Shown: one piece after another, positions 42,349-55,724 of the stretch | How the letters are laid out: each line of letters opens with the position of its first letter | Numbering within the stretch: the stretch's first letter is position 1 | Assembly (NCBI GenBank): GCA_037975125.1 | Contig: CM075853.1 | Coordinates: forward strand, 75,203,109-75,267,108 | Reading direction: 5' to 3' | Length of the DNA stretch: 64,000 nucleotides | Source: Latrodectus hesperus | Lineage: Eukaryota; Arthropoda; Arachnida; Araneae; Theridiidae | Position numbers and translations under genes: made by a program | Notes under the pieces: generated by a model | The model's input: the letters and a program-made list of their open reading frames with translations, nothing else | Databases searched by the model: none | Told to the model about the DNA's origin: nothing

Positions 42349-43130
42349 TTATTTTTTCCATGATAAATTAAATATCTTCTTTAAAAGTTGTATGAATTTA
42401 ATAAAAGAACCTTGTGTTATTTTAATACCATGTAAAAGTTCATCACATGTTAAATCGTCAGTGAAAGTAAATATCGTGTTGTGACAAAAGTTTTGCTCCA
42501 AAGTTTTTAGTAAGCTTACAAAAACAAAAGCAGTACCTTTAGTGCCAGAGTAATCACCACCCAAATCTATGAATTCCTGCTGACGTTTCGATAGTTTTCA
42601 AAGCCTTCAGTCTAGAAACTTGAAAAGATCAAGTTCAATAACACATCATCCTCTTTACCGATGGTCTATGCAGAATGAAAAATAGTAGTAACCATATTTA
42701 GCTCTGCAGGCGTGAAAAAAACATAGAAATTCTAATTAGCAATGTTGGAGCAATATGGTTGGTGTAACAAAAGATCCCATTCCAAATGGTGACTGCAGTC
42801 ATGTATTCTTGCAATATCTTGATAAAAAGTAAACCTTTTTCCCCGGATTTCGTTTCAATGTTTGGATTTGATAGCAGCGTCAAGATAGACTAGCCTCTCA
42901 ATGTACACATTACTGGTTTTATCTTTTTCCAAATACTCTTTTTGGATAATGCGACTTCAATCCCACCAAATACAAAGAAGGAACTGCATTTTTCTTTGTT
43001 AAATTTCGTTTTACAACGCTATTGACGGGATCTTTGTACACAGACAACCCTTTTAGCCTTTTTGTTGTTGAAATAAACCCACTCTTATCAAAAGTAGTTA
43101 TCCAGTCCAGAATTTTGTCTTTGCGCGTTC
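42349..43130 (-). mobile_element. Possible piggyBac-like transposase relic
   Basis: The minus frame at 42564-42349 includes L-L-K-T-L-E-Q-N-F-C-H, then F-T-D-D-L-T-C-D-E-L-L and G-I-K-I-T-Q-G. The order and spacing resemble the piggyBac segment V-x-x-L-x-x-x-L-x-x-N-H-x-x-[FY]-x-D-N-x-F-T-S-x-x-L-L followed by G-I-x-A-T-G-T. A second frame at 42883-42698 and basic, broken sequence up to about 43130 may be upstream parts, but I could not align them. No TTAA-flanked termini were found. It is unrelated in position to the clear piggyBac derivative at 60291. Confidence 0.35.
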
Positions 43131-44367
43131 ATATTCAAGCCTATTAGTACAGACCTGAAAACGTCTGTCCTTATTTGCTTCAATCAGCTCATACGGCCTA
43201 CAGCGGTTGAAATTTTAAGTCAAGTTTATGGAATGCACTGCGTGACTAAAAGATTAACTTCTAACGTTTAACTTATTACTAATTCTTTAGTGTTTGTATG
43301 CAGAGTTTCTTCCACGGGTTCTTGAAGGCGATTCTTGTCAACATCAGTAAGGCGGCCAAAGTATTCTGCTAAAAATTAAATATTATAATATTTTCTTTCG
43401 AAAGTTTGGTTCCGAACTAGCTTTACAAAAGCATGTGATACAACAGTAATAACTAAGCCCTACACATTATTACGTAATATTCTGTGTAGCTGACTTTTTG
43501 CAACAGAACTGGAAGTAAATGCTTGCTCTAATCTGGTAGGGCGATAATTCGATTTCAGACACCACGTACTTACTAATAACGATGTTTTTACAGATTTTGC
43601 AACACAATGTTACACATCTCCCAATAAAGCTATTCACGTTCTTTCAAATACCAAACATCATCTACCAAAATAAAAAAAAAATGCCAGTGTAAACTATTTT
43701 CCTAGACGGTATTAGTAGCAGCGGAAAACTTTCGTTACAACCCGGTATTAATTTAGTTAAAATTATTAAAAATTGTTGTGTATATATATATGAAAATAAG
43801 ATTGTATTATATCTAACGCTTATAAACTACATTAGGTTTAAATATTTTGCATTTATTATTTATTCTTTTTGCTGTTCCATGTAGCTAATCATTTTTCAAT
43901 TTTAAAATTCGGATGATTTAATTGAAAAATTATTTAACAACAATTTTTATAGACATACCTTTCTTAAATTTTACTTTAATTTAGAAATTTGTATTTAATT
44001 TCTTAATTTTTTTACAAGCATTTATACACTTAAAAGAAAATCCGTACATTAATCTTTTGGAATTTTATAAGGCCTTTATGTTTACTTGTTTTGGAAATTT
44101 ATTAGTGCTTTAAGTTATTTAACTTACTGAAATAGGTACTTTAAAAATTCTTAGTAATCGGAAGGAAAATCTCATTTTAAAATCGAGTTCTATAAAAAAT
44201 GTCTCAAGATAAACTAGACATTTTCTCCATAATAAAATATCAGTGTTTGCTAAGGATAGTGAACTACGACACAAACAAATACTTTGAATGCAAATTTGAT
44301 CATAGTATATTTTCTTTGATTTTCAAATCATCAGGCGTGTTCCTTAACCCAATGAAGCAAGTCTTAC
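43131..44367. other. Mixed spacer, part of the E3 downstream intron or flank
   Basis: 43131-43690 is less AT-rich and may continue the transposon debris: a minus frame with C-x-x-C-x-x-C lies near 43590, unassigned. 43690-44367 is ordinary AT-rich DNA. Confidence 0.4.
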
Positions 44368-44478
44368 CCTGTCTATAGCCCTCACTTCCACTGGCGTTCG
44401 ACTGGCTTGAACTAGAATTATTGCACAGATCCTGGCGCTCCAGGCATGACATAGGTCGAACTATTCTAAGATCCACAA
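44368..44478 (-). CDS. Exon 3 of an unidentified multi-exon gene
   Basis: The acceptor TTTTTTGTTGCAG ends at 44479 and the donor GTAAGA starts at 44367, both near consensus on the minus strand. The 111-bp exon has one long frame: two bases completing a split codon, 36 codons, and one trailing base. The peptide starts V-D-L-R-I-V-R-P-M-S-C-L-E-R-Q-D and continues into a serine-rich run (S-S-S-S-Q-S-N-A-S-G-S-E-G-Y). It joins in phase to the exon at 55725-55803, which leaves one base. The serine-rich, low-complexity character fits a disordered or cytoplasmic segment. The family is not recognised. GC is clearly above its surroundings, as expected for constrained coding DNA. Confidence 0.7.
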
Positions 44479-45362
44479 CTGCAACAAAAAAGAAAAATTA
44501 GTAATTAGTGAAAATTGATTGCATAATAAATTACTACCCTTAATTACATCAAATTGTTGGAAGCTTGATATAAGCTGAAAGTTCGCCGCGTACTTTTTAG
44601 GATCTGCTCGTAAGTTAATATGGATTGTGTCAAGATTAAATATAAAAGAATTTTTGGTTCGTTACGTTACAACATATTTAACTCACGCAAGATTGCTTTT
44701 GCGGTGGAAGAAATTGGTGTTAAGTTTGGAACGCATGGAATGATTTTTATAACAATCATTACTACAAGTAATTTCTGATTAGCTGCTTTATTATTTTGAA
44801 GAAGTAGAAGAGTTTTCTTGATTCTATAAATAAACTCTTATTAGTACTATACTATATCACAACTTAAATGACAGTAAAAATATTAATTAATACATAATAT
44901 TATTTTTAAGATTTATAAAAGAAAAATTTTTATAAAGCAGTTTTCATTTAAACATTATAAAGAAAATTTTTTTGGTGCATCTTAAATCTAGATTTGTTCA
45001 TTTTTATCTTTACCAGTTGGACATTTTTAAAAGACAGTAAGATTAAGTACTTTAAACGAAAATATTTTTTAATTATCTTAAAATAATTTTATAAATAACT
45101 GAATTCTTTAGAAAAAGCAATGGTATGCAATCAATACATAAATAACAAATTCAATTTTTTAGGAAAAATTACAATAATCAAAACTGAAATTCATCATTTA
45201 AAATTAAGATATATTTAAATTTTAAAATTTTAGGAAAAATTAGTGTACAGTAAATTACTATTAATCATTAAAATAATGTAATAATCAGCATTTATTCACA
45301 TCATCATAAAAAAAGTTTTATTCTTAATTTTTAGTTTGTTACAAGACATTAAAATTTGATTT

Positions 45363-45890
45363 CCAAATATGTAGGCAACAAAATTCTATTGAAAAATGAA
45401 AGAGGTTAATATTTTTTCTAAATAAATGACACAGTGAGGAAATTAAATTATTTTACTAAGCTGGGATTACAGAATTTAAATTGCTTATATTTAAATCGGG
45501 TGAAAACACAAACTCAAACAACCTACCAGTTAAACTTCATTACAATTTCTATGAATTTTTTAAATCGTATATATTTTTTTTTAATCTAGTCTACATTTCG
45601 TAGAATTATGTAGATAAAAATTATATGTAAATAAAATATAAAAGTGTAAAAAATTTTGTGAAAATAGTAATTATAAGTACCAAATATGTACGCAACATAA
45701 TTCTACTTAAAATAAAAGAGGTGAACATTTTATTTTTAAGTAAATCATGTAGTGGGCAAATTAAGTTAAATGAATTTACTAAGCTATGATTAACGATTTT
45801 AAATTGCTTACATTTAAATCTGTTGGAAAACAAACTCAAATCTCTTTTCCTAATTTAACCTTCATAGTAATTTTTTTTATTAATTTTATT
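45363..45890. repeat. Diverged tandem duplication, about 200-bp units
   Basis: 45363-45568 and 45680-45890 align in the same orientation. Shared words include CCAAATATGTA, ACTAAGCT, TTTAAATTGCTTA and AACAAACTCAAA, with many substitutions and small gaps. The offset is about 317 bp, with a non-matching gap between units. Confidence 0.75.
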
Positions 45891-47712
45891 TTTTATGTAT
45901 TATTTATAACTTGATTTCAACTTTTAGAAATAATAATTATGTTTTCTTTCTCTCCAAACGCATAGTTGATTTCATGATTTTTTTAAGCAGATGACTGTTA
46001 TTTTCATTTCAAGAAATATCTCTTCTCGGTGTGTTTTCCACATCAATTATTTTGAAAAAAATAAAAACATGCGTTGCTCCATTTCTCTTTTTATTTAGAA
46101 ACCGACTTCAGCTACATTTAAGACAGTGAATAGAAGTAAATGAAATCTTTTTATTCCCTAATGAACTTTTATATTTTAAGGGAAACGGAAAAAGAAAACT
46201 GCTTGAAAATAGTTGCAATACGTGTAGTCTTTTGCTTGAGTTTAAATAATGAAATGTAATATATTCGCAACTAATGGTGTGTAACTTTTTACGATATTTC
46301 CAAATTGATCTATTAAAAATGTTTAAAAATTCCTTAAATTTTTATATTAGTGTTTAATAATTAATTAAATTTTAAATAGTGTAATTAGATTCATTATTTT
46401 AAAATTTGCTTTGCACGTAATATTTAAATATATTTTTAAGTATACGGGAATCTAGTAAAATGTTAATAGCAGTATATAAATGTGACCCCCATTATAAAAC
46501 CGAATATTCTTGGTGCAAGTTTTATAAATTATTATTTTTATATTCTTAAATAAATAAATTGATTAAAATATTAGAAGTTAAACATTTTGGTTTCCATCTT
46601 TATTAAATATAATATGTTAATTTTCAAATTTTCTAACGAGAGATTTCCCCATCGAACAACATGAGTTGTTGTACACAAATGGAGAATTTTTATAAAGCTT
46701 AAATCATACTCCACTGTTACTGATAAAGAGCAGGTGTTTTTTGTAACTTAAGCATTTATACGTGTAGGAAACAGTTCTGTTCCGCGTATGCTTTATGGAA
46801 AAAGCATCTAAATATCAGACTGTCTAAAGTATGGTGGATATTTGAATTGTTATGAAATGTGGCTAGTTTGTCACATAGTTATATGATAATATCCATTATC
46901 ACTTTGCTTTATGATATTACAAAATGCTGGTTTGATACCTGTCAGCTATAAATTGCAAGATATTTAAGTTGAGCTTCAGTCTGCTGCATGTACATCGGTA
47001 GAAGTAAGATCTTCATAATTTTTCTACTTGTTCAGTTGTAACACAGGCCACAATTGTAAGAAGTTCTTCTGGAGAGAAACTTACACGGTGATTTTTAAAA
47101 TTTTCACAATGACATTAGGTTAGACTGCCTTTTACGAAACGTAAATCATGTGATCAAGGTGATTTTATAAACACGGTGAAAACTTTTCCGCTATATTTTG
47201 TGCATAAATTGGCCGTTTTTTCATCCTTTTTCTGATAATTGCGAATTTATTTGTCAAATGTGGGGAAACACTTCAGATCATTCTGCTTCTGAAATAATCA
47301 TTCCGAAAGAAATGTAAATGTTAACTAAACATACAACTATATATGTTTCATAGATATCTCAATGTGCTTAAAAAATAAAAATTTATGAGAACACATTTTG
47401 AACATTTTTGTAAAATTTAATTTGACAACAGTTGACAAAAAACAAACCCCTTTAATGCATTTCTAATGTAGCCTTATATTTAGCAAACATAGAATAGAAG
47501 ATGCTTGACATAATGATTAGTTAACCTTAAAAACAAAGAAAATAATTACATTCTTTGTATTGGAAATGTTTCTCAGATTATTATGCTTTAGAAATATAGT
47601 AATTTCTTTTACTAACATATTTACTTTTACTAACATACTAACATATTTTACTGCATATTTGATATGTATAAAATATTTCATAAGCCCGTTATTCAATATT
47701 ATATTTATGTCC

Positions 47713-47730
47713 TATATATATATACACACA

Positions 47731-47795
<65 letters not shown>

Positions 47796-47886
47796 GAATG
47801 AATATATATATGTATATATACATATACATATATATGCATATATATATATATACAAATATATGTACATATATGTATATATACATACA
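47713..47886. repeat. Compound (TA)n(CA)n(TA)n microsatellite
   Basis: A (CA)n core at about 47724-47774 is flanked by TA-rich tracts with ATG interruptions on the right. Frames through it are artefacts. Confidence 0.97.
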
Positions 47887-48430
47887 TATTCTAGTGATTT
47901 TCTATTCTATATTTAAGAAAACACCTTTCAACTAACAGTTGATCCAAAATTGATATTTCTTAAAGTTAATATTTATCAAAACTTATTATTAAAAAACATT
48001 TAAGATATTTTTATATAAGAAATTCTAAAGGCGTAACAATGTAGTTTGATTTGATTAAAGAACACAACACTTTATCTAGTTTAAGACTTAAGTAAATCTC
48101 ATTAGGTAAATGGACTAACAAGATATATATAAAATTACCAATTTACATTTATGTTCAATTCTGAAAGTACGAATGTACATAAACATGATTTCTTTCTAGG
48201 TGTTTTCCTATCTGACATATAATGGAAGCTATCTTTCTCAAAGATATTAACCTAAATCCATTATCTGATGAGATTCGACTGCAATAAACCATATTTCAAA
48301 GAGAAAATGGCATATATTGGATTTAGTTGCCATAATAACCATCGGAAATGTACTGAGTATCATGTTATATATTTTTTATTGCTTCTCGTCTTTGTTACAA
48401 AAAGATACTGAACTATAAAGGATTTCTGGG

Positions 48431-48536
<106 letters not shown>

Positions 48537-49849
48537 AAATATTTTCGTTATAAACTTGAAAACTTAAGAAATTTCTACATTAAAATAGTGCAAGATAATA
48601 TAATGTTTAATTGATTAAAATAAGCTTTTTTTAATTAATGCATGAATATAAAGTATGCTAATATTAAATTTATTTAAATAAGTTACCAAATAACATTTCT
48701 CAGATAAATAAGTGAGAGCATTAATTTTTTCATGAAATTTATCATTCATAACAGAAATATGTTCGTTTACATGCATATAATTTGATGTAGATATTTATAT
48801 TATGTTTACTTTAATTATCTACTTCTAGAAGGTAATATTGCATCAGAAAATTTGTTTAATTTTAATTTAGAGAATTAGGAAAATGAGAAATCAAGGGAAA
48901 AAAAATTCTTATACGAACGCTTACGGAGCGAAATTCTCTCATTAAATTTTTAAATTAAGATTATTCAACAATATCATATTTCGTTGAAGTATGTTAGTTT
49001 ATTCTTTAATTCTCTATCAATAACTTTCTTGCTTCATAATATTTCAAGCAATTAATTTTTATAAATCATAAATCTAAATTAACTAGAAATATGATAAAGG
49101 TAATTAGGAAATATTTTTAATTTTAATAGTTTGTGTTCTAGACTAGGATGCACTTAAATGCATACACGTACATATACATAAAGCTTTATGTTTAATAAAC
49201 ATACCTTTTGACAGTAATTTTAAATGAGAAAATACATTTTATAAGAAATGTAAAATCCATTTTAATGAGTTTCTTAATCATCTTGCATAACACTTTTACA
49301 AAATGAAAAATTATTTTAGACAATTAATTTACATTTGAATATTGTGAAAGGTACACACATAAATATATTTATTTTAAAAGTATGTGATGTCTAATTTTAA
49401 GAATTATTTTATTAAGAATGTTAGCCTATTTAGGAATATATTTTGAATGTTATCCTTTATGTAAACTGTATTTGTTTTCATTTAGTATTAAACTGAGAGT
49501 ATTCCAAATGAAAAGTTCAATTGAAACAATTAAGCAAAATGTTTACAATTTACCTCCCGATTTGTTCAGTTAAATATTAAAAATTACTGCTATATTATTT
49601 AACTTATGAATTGGTATTTTAAATAGAAATTATCGCATATATGCTTCACGGAAATATTTATTTAATCACATATTAATTTCTTTTCAGACATCCTAATAAA
49701 CTGGGAAGCAAAAAAAAAAATAGAATATACATATTATTATTAATTGCAAAAATAAGATTTTTAAGTTAGATTATTGTTAAGAAAGTTTGATCAATACCCA
49801 TAGATATTATGAACATTAATATAAAATAGATTAGTAGCATTTCTTGCAT

Positions 49850-50560
49850 TAAATGTCACCCACATTTTGACTGATGGCATCTTTCAGTGCATCTAATGAT
49901 ACCGGTTGATCACTGTACACTTTTGACTTCAAGAATCCCCAGTGCCATGAGTCAGAGAGTGTCAAATCTGGATATCTTGAAGACCATGCGTGATTAAATT
50001 TTCAACTGATAATGCAATTTTTCCCAAATGTCAAGCGTACCAGGCGTTGCATAGGCAGAGCAATATAAGGTGGCGTTCCATTTTGCATTAAAATAACTGC
50101 TTGAAGTGCATGTCGCGCTTGCAGTTTTGTAACAGTGTTGCATATCATTGACCAGTGATAGTAAGTGTTTTGAAACCCGTATGTGTGATCTCCTTGAAAA
50201 AGAATGGGCCAATTATGAAACAGCAGAGAAGCCAGACAAGACTGTTACCTTAGGCTGTTGCAAGAGAATTTCAATAAATGTATGTGGATTTTTTTGTGAT
50301 CCACACTCGACGATTGTGGTTGTTAACAGCGCCAGAAAGTCTGAAATGCGCTTCATCTGTTCAAAGCACAGTGTAGTCGTCCTGCTATTCTTCTTTCTGA
50401 ATTATGGACAACAGTTCGATGCATGTAAGCTTTGATTACCATTACTTGCTGCAGTTGCACTTTTTTTATATAGTTTGTTAATTTGCATAATCCTTCACCA
50501 GAAATTCGACAGCGCCATCTGTTTGTCATCAACAAAACTATTTATTCATTGCCATGCAAA
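49850..50560 (-). mobile_element. Second Tc1/mariner transposase relic
   Basis: The minus-strand translation keeps the order of a mariner-like transposase that differs from the copy at 29445. There is a region near 50400 corresponding to the first catalytic block and K-V-T-V-L-S-G near 50245. Next is a decayed D-M-Q-H-C-Y-K-T stretch near 50130, then N-A-K-W-N-A-T-L-Y-C-S-A-Y in place of the usual Q-D-G-A-P-P-H-I-A block near 50080. F-K-I-S-R-F-D-T-L-x-L-M-A-L-G replaces P-P-R-S-P-D-L-T-P-C-D-F-W-L-W-G near 49970. Catalytic aspartates are lost and frames shift several times. The left part of this intron otherwise holds no gene. Confidence 0.65.
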
Positions 50561-51470
50561 GTCTGATTTCTTTTCCATCTGTTTGTTGCAAACTCTCTAT
50601 TTTTTTAAATTTAATTCGCTTAGAATTATTCAATTTTAAAGTTCGTCTTGACCTTTAGATCAGCCAGTATATATTAAAGAATACAAAATTCCTTCATTTC
50701 AATAAATTATTTCAGTCACTCATCAACTATTCGCTGGAATCTATAATATTTTTGATGTCCAATTATACTTGACCGTCTTGATCAATATATATTCATTTAG
50801 GAAACTTTTTAATAACAGCTCTATGCAAAAAATAAGTAAAAGCAGTACTGACTTTCGTTTGCTGATCATTACAAGACAAGATAAGGTATTTGTTATCGAA
50901 GTTTTTCAGACGACAATGTTATTATTGAACATGATGACATTATAAATCACTCTGCTTCTGATGTAAGTTTAAATGTAAGCATTATAAGCGTAACGTAATC
51001 CTTCTTTCATTAAAAGTCAAACGATATAGATAGCTAACTAGTGGTCATCACAAAAAAAACTAGAACTTTGATACCAAATAACGATATAAATATCTATCCC
51101 TTATGGATCTGATATTGCTTTAATTGTGTATGTGTGTGGAAATACTCTGTATGCAAAAGTTTATTTTTTAAAAATTGTTTTTCATAAGCAGTCAAACAAG
51201 TATGTCACATTGCTAATGAATGCTTATAAATGGGATGGTCATTCAAATTCAAGCATTCTTATATTTAAAATAATCTTGCCGATTAGAAAATTTTCATCAA
51301 CGACTTATACGGATACGTATTGACCGCATGCAATTGCAATACCGAATATCAAATACAAATAAACTGTTTACAAATTTATCAGATGTTTGCAATTATAATT
51401 TACCGTAAAATAAAGTGAGATGATAAATTTTTCTAATTATTTAATTATTTTAAAAATTTATGCAAAGAAG

Positions 51471-51606
<136 letters not shown>

Positions 51607-51789
51607 GCAAAATTTCATTTCTTTGAAGTATCTGAGTTTTTGAAAATTTTACAGAACCTTTTTTTTGTTGTAAAGGATTTATCTTAGAGAATTTCAATTT
51701 CCATGTTAAAGCACTACTTAGCCATATTAAGTATAATTTCTTATACATAAAACTCTCAACTCTCTGTTTAACTACATTTTAATAACTTT

Positions 51790-51985
<196 letters not shown>

Positions 51986-52870
51986 GATTACTTTCTCGAT
52001 TTTAAGATTTTAATTGTATAATTTCCTTCAAGCATATTACCATGAATTAATCAAAGAAATTCAGCAAGTCAAACTGTTCAACCCTCCTCCAGTTTCTACA
52101 AAAACAGCTAAAGTAGCAAATTAAGGAAAGCCTCACAAGGAAAGAATCGCTTCCTTTGCAGAATATGATCATTAAAATTATTCATTTTTAAAACTGCTTT
52201 ATGAAAATGTTCCTTGTTTAATGAGCTTGTGATAAAATTTTAAATAAACTGCACAGTCACTCAATTTCATGAATAAACATGATTCTTAATTGAGAAAGTG
52301 AACTCAAGTAACTAAAAAATACATATTTAAATGCACCTCAGTATTTAATCTTCGTTAAAGCATTATGTACCTAAATATTTTCCAAGAAGTCTTAAAATTG
52401 CAGTCTAATTAAAATATATACTTTGCTTATGTTTTCTTAAAAAAGCTTTTAACGTTTTTGTGAAAAGATAATATAAATTTGTTTGATATTGCATCGTTAT
52501 TTTCAGCATAAAGAGGGACCAATTCAAAATATTTGTCACTATTTTTGAATAAAAATATGTTTTTATCTGAAGATATTTAAAAATGTAAAATCATTGTGTT
52601 TGTCCTGTAAACGTGATAAAATTCTTCCAAATTTATTTTCAAATATTATACTACCCATAAGCAAGTTCTCAAAGTTCAGAAGAAGGAAATTTCTCTTTTA
52701 GACTGTAATGAAAATTAACGTCTTAATATTGTGCTTATTATGCTTTTAAACTGTTAATAACTAAGTTCAACTATAAGTAAGTAAGAAATAGTTTTGAAGA
52801 AAAAAACTCTTAACTTATGCTTAAGAAATAAATATTATTTTTCTGATGAACTCTGTAATATTTTGTAATA

Positions 52871-53178
52871 GCCGACCGATGGCTGAGTAGTTAGCATTTC
52901 TGACGCCTGAGCTGTGTGTCTCGGGTTTGAATCCCGGTTCGGGCATGGATGTTACTTTCTTTCTCAGTTCTCTCTGTGTTTCTCTGATCTTTCTTCTGTC
53001 ATGACGTATGAATGTGGCCCACTCTATAAACGGGTTTGTGGTTGTACGGTGCGGGCAACGCTGCTTGCCTCCGTGACTTGGTTCACAGGTGCCTGCTGGG
53101 TAACGACGAATGAATTGCAGTTTCTGGCCTTGTTGTGGCATAGGGCTCGTCACCCAAGTGCCCGCCGTTGGAAAACAT
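52871..53178 (+). mobile_element. Complete tRNA-derived SINE with perfect target-site duplication
   Basis: The head is tRNA-like: a pol III A box TGGCTGAGTAG (52880-52890, fits TRGYNNARNNG) and a B box GGTTTGAATCC (52924-52934, one change from GGTTCGANTCC) are 33 nt apart, as in tRNAs. The body (52945-53178) is GC-richer than all flanks and non-coding. The element is bracketed by an exact 12-bp direct repeat, TATTTTGTAATA, at 52859-52870 and 53179-53190. This is the target-site duplication expected from LINE-assisted insertion. There is no poly(A) tail; a (TA)n tract begins 14 nt past the duplication. The intact duplication and promoter boxes suggest a relatively young copy, lying in the intron between exons 2 and 3 of the minus-strand gene. 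Confidence 0.85.
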
Positions 53179-53198
53179 TATTTTGTAATAAATATCGA

Positions 53199-53204
<6 letters not shown>

Positions 53205-53284
<80 letters not shown>
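53205..53284. repeat. (TA)n microsatellite beside the SINE
   Basis: About 40 units, starting 14 nt after the SINE target-site duplication. Confidence 0.98.
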
Positions 53285-53287
<3 letters not shown>

Positions 53288-53510
53288 ATATATTTCTGCC
53301 TTAGTGTACTTAATACGTAAATACTTCCAGTCATTTGTTTGAATGTTTAATTTCAAATATCATCCGAAGTATTTTTACATTTTGTAATCAAATATGATAT
53401 TTAATTTTCAATAATTATAATCAATCCAAACTATTTGTTTATATAATAAATAATAAGATAAAGGAAAGGTTTTTTATTGCTTTTCTGTCTTTCATCTTTT
53501 AGTACATGAT

Positions 53511-53596
53511 TTTACAAGCAATCATCAATGATATTATGCTGTACAAAGTATCATTGATGACTGTTATTCATGTAATCATTAATGATTGTTTGTAAA
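53511..53596. repeat. Foldback with an internal third copy
   Basis: 53511-53532 pairs with 53575-53596 (22 bp, two G:T-type differences). The inner half of the left arm also pairs perfectly over 12 bp with 53549-53560. Two alternative hairpins are thus possible. Confidence 0.8.
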
Positions 53597-53910
53597 GTTA
53601 TACGAGAAGAAAAATAGCTCTATATGAATTTATAGCATTTCTTAACAACTACAAATTTAACGCCTTTCAGATTTATAGTTTTATTTCCTGATAATGCTGA
53701 AGTAAGTTTTATTAGAATAATTTTCAAATTCTTCAGTATATCTGAGAGAAAAACTATAATTTTAAAATTTTCACTTTACGGTTTAATTTTTATCATCATT
53801 ATTATTAATATTAAAAAAATAACATTGTAATTAATTTTAAAAATTATTTCAATCTCTCAAGGTTAAATGTATTGTTATTAAGATTTGTTAGAATTCGTAA
53901 TTTTCTAAGC

Positions 53911-54028
53911 TACTTTTTTCAAAGAAAATCCAAGAACTTTAACAATTCATATATTGGTACTTTTTTCAAAGAAAGATCATACTTTTTTCAAAGAAAATCC
54001 AAGAACTTTAACAATTCATATATTGGTA
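53911..54028. repeat. Exact 49-bp duplication with a partial middle copy
   Basis: 53911-53959 and 53980-54028 are identical (unit starts TACTTTTTTCAAAGAAAATC). Between them 53958-53979 holds the first ~16 nt of the unit again. No divergence means a recent local duplication. Confidence 0.9.
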
Positions 54029-54689
54029 TATTATAAACTATGTTAACATAAAAAATGTGTAAGTCTAGGTAAGACAATTAGATTTTATGATTCGTAATGT
54101 AAGATTTCCTAGAAACTGTTTGAAAATTAATATTTTAATAATATTTTATTTCAATATGCATAAAATTTGTTTTATATTTACATTAGAAAGGACATAATGT
54201 GACCAATATACCTGAATGCTTTAGAATCAACAAAATTGTCATTTTGTGAGCATGAAAAACCTTGCAAACCTTACGTACAATTGTTAGAAAGGTTTAAGTG
54301 TTCTTTTCAAGAAAACATTACATGAGAGTACCCCCGTACTTTACCATTCGGTTCCCAGGTTTAGTCCACTCTTCACCAAAGAGAGTCAGCAGTGGATTCC
54401 AGGGAATAGAAGTTCGTCCTCAATCAATGCCACCATACCAGCACGTTATTGAGAATAAAAAAACAACAGTGGTGGGGCTTTAAAGCCTTGTATTGGATCA
54501 CTCAGTGCCCATTGCATTGCAGTTTGGTTACAGAGAAGAATAACAACATAAGGATGACTGATTGAAATTAATAAAAAAAATTTAAAGAGAAATATTAAAC
54601 AGTATAAGTAAATGACTCAGGAAAACATGTGCAACGATACCTGATATATCATCTGTTTGGCAAAAAGATATAATAAACAATCAGTACAA
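54029..54689. other. Spacer, possibly the upstream part of the Tc1 relic
   Basis: 54298-54483 is a GC-richer 61-codon plus-strand frame with no clear match. It could be the eroded N-terminal side of the Tc1 element that follows. Confidence 0.35.
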
Positions 54690-55340
54690 CAGCTGTGGAC
54701 AGAAACAGGGTGACGACAATACCCTTCACGAAGATAAATTATTCATCTGCTGTCCTAAACACTACAATTTTATTTTTGAAAATTGGCCATCGTGGGAGGA
54801 ATTGTGCTGAAAATTGTTCCCGTTTATTCACCAGCATGTTTCCTTGTACCTAGCCCTGAGTTCGGTTCTACCAATTAGATAGGAAGCAGTCGGGTGGAGT
54901 CTTCGTGAATTTTAAGTAGGACCAAGCAGTAGACACCAATACTTGGTTATGTTGAAAATGTAGACTGATTTCTACAATTTCGACACAGGTTTTGTTACCA
55001 GAAATGGCTATTTTAAGCAGGAAATACTTCCCAATGTGGATCTGTTCTGAGATGCCATTGGAGCAAGTTTTTTCTTAATGGATGACAATGCACCACCACA
55101 CCGGACTCCTGTTGTTCAGCAGCTACTGGAAACGGAAGAAGATGTCACTCGAATGGATTGGTCACTGATCGGTTACATCCTCCGAGGAACACCCAAATAT
55201 TTGAAATAGATGGTTTTTGATGAACAGACACTCCTCAAGAACTTTTAGACAGTCTAATGGTAAGTTTGGAATAACTGGGCGAAGCAATCATTGGAATATG
55301 GAAGGGGGCATATTCCATACTAATGAACATTTAGATGTTA
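54690..55340 (+). mobile_element. Tc1-like transposase relic
   Basis: The plus-strand translation contains F-F-L-M-D-D-N-A-P-P-H at about 55068-55100, which is the second catalytic Asp block of Tc1 transposases. It is preceded by K-Q-E-I-L-P-N-V near 55018 (family: Y-R-D-E-I-L). After it come R-M-D-W-S-L near 55155 and W-x-N-W-A-K-Q-S near 55270. The P-A-R-S-P-D-L-N-P-I-E block is eroded to I-G-Y-I-L-R-G-T-P-K. Stops and frameshifts occur throughout. No terminal repeats were resolved. It lies in the same intron as the SINE. Confidence 0.7.
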
Positions 55341-55724
55341 TTCTACCTCTCGATAAGGAACTCATATATAACAATACTGTGAGTTCAATAAGGTTTTTTT
55401 GTTTGATTCCATATTATAAGCTTTGCCTTCATTTTTGCGCAACTATGATTTGTCATTGTTTAAGTATAACACTCTGTGTCTCATTAATAAATTTCATGTA
55501 TCAGAGGATTTCTTGTGGTGTTAAGACAAAAAATTAGATCTGTTTTCTTAATTTTTCACATCAGTGTAAATATTATAGAAATCTGGATGTATGTACATGG
55601 TAAATATGGTTCCTTAAGATCACATACTTTTAATTGATATAAATCATAAAATAATATTCAAACTATAAAACTCATGTTTAAATGTTTAATAAGTTAAAGA
55701 AAGGAAATTTACTAAAGTAATTAC

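Noticed and set aside
46960..47300. Possible THAP or transposase coding on the minus strand
   Set aside because: Only scattered resemblance, no ordered set of conserved residues.
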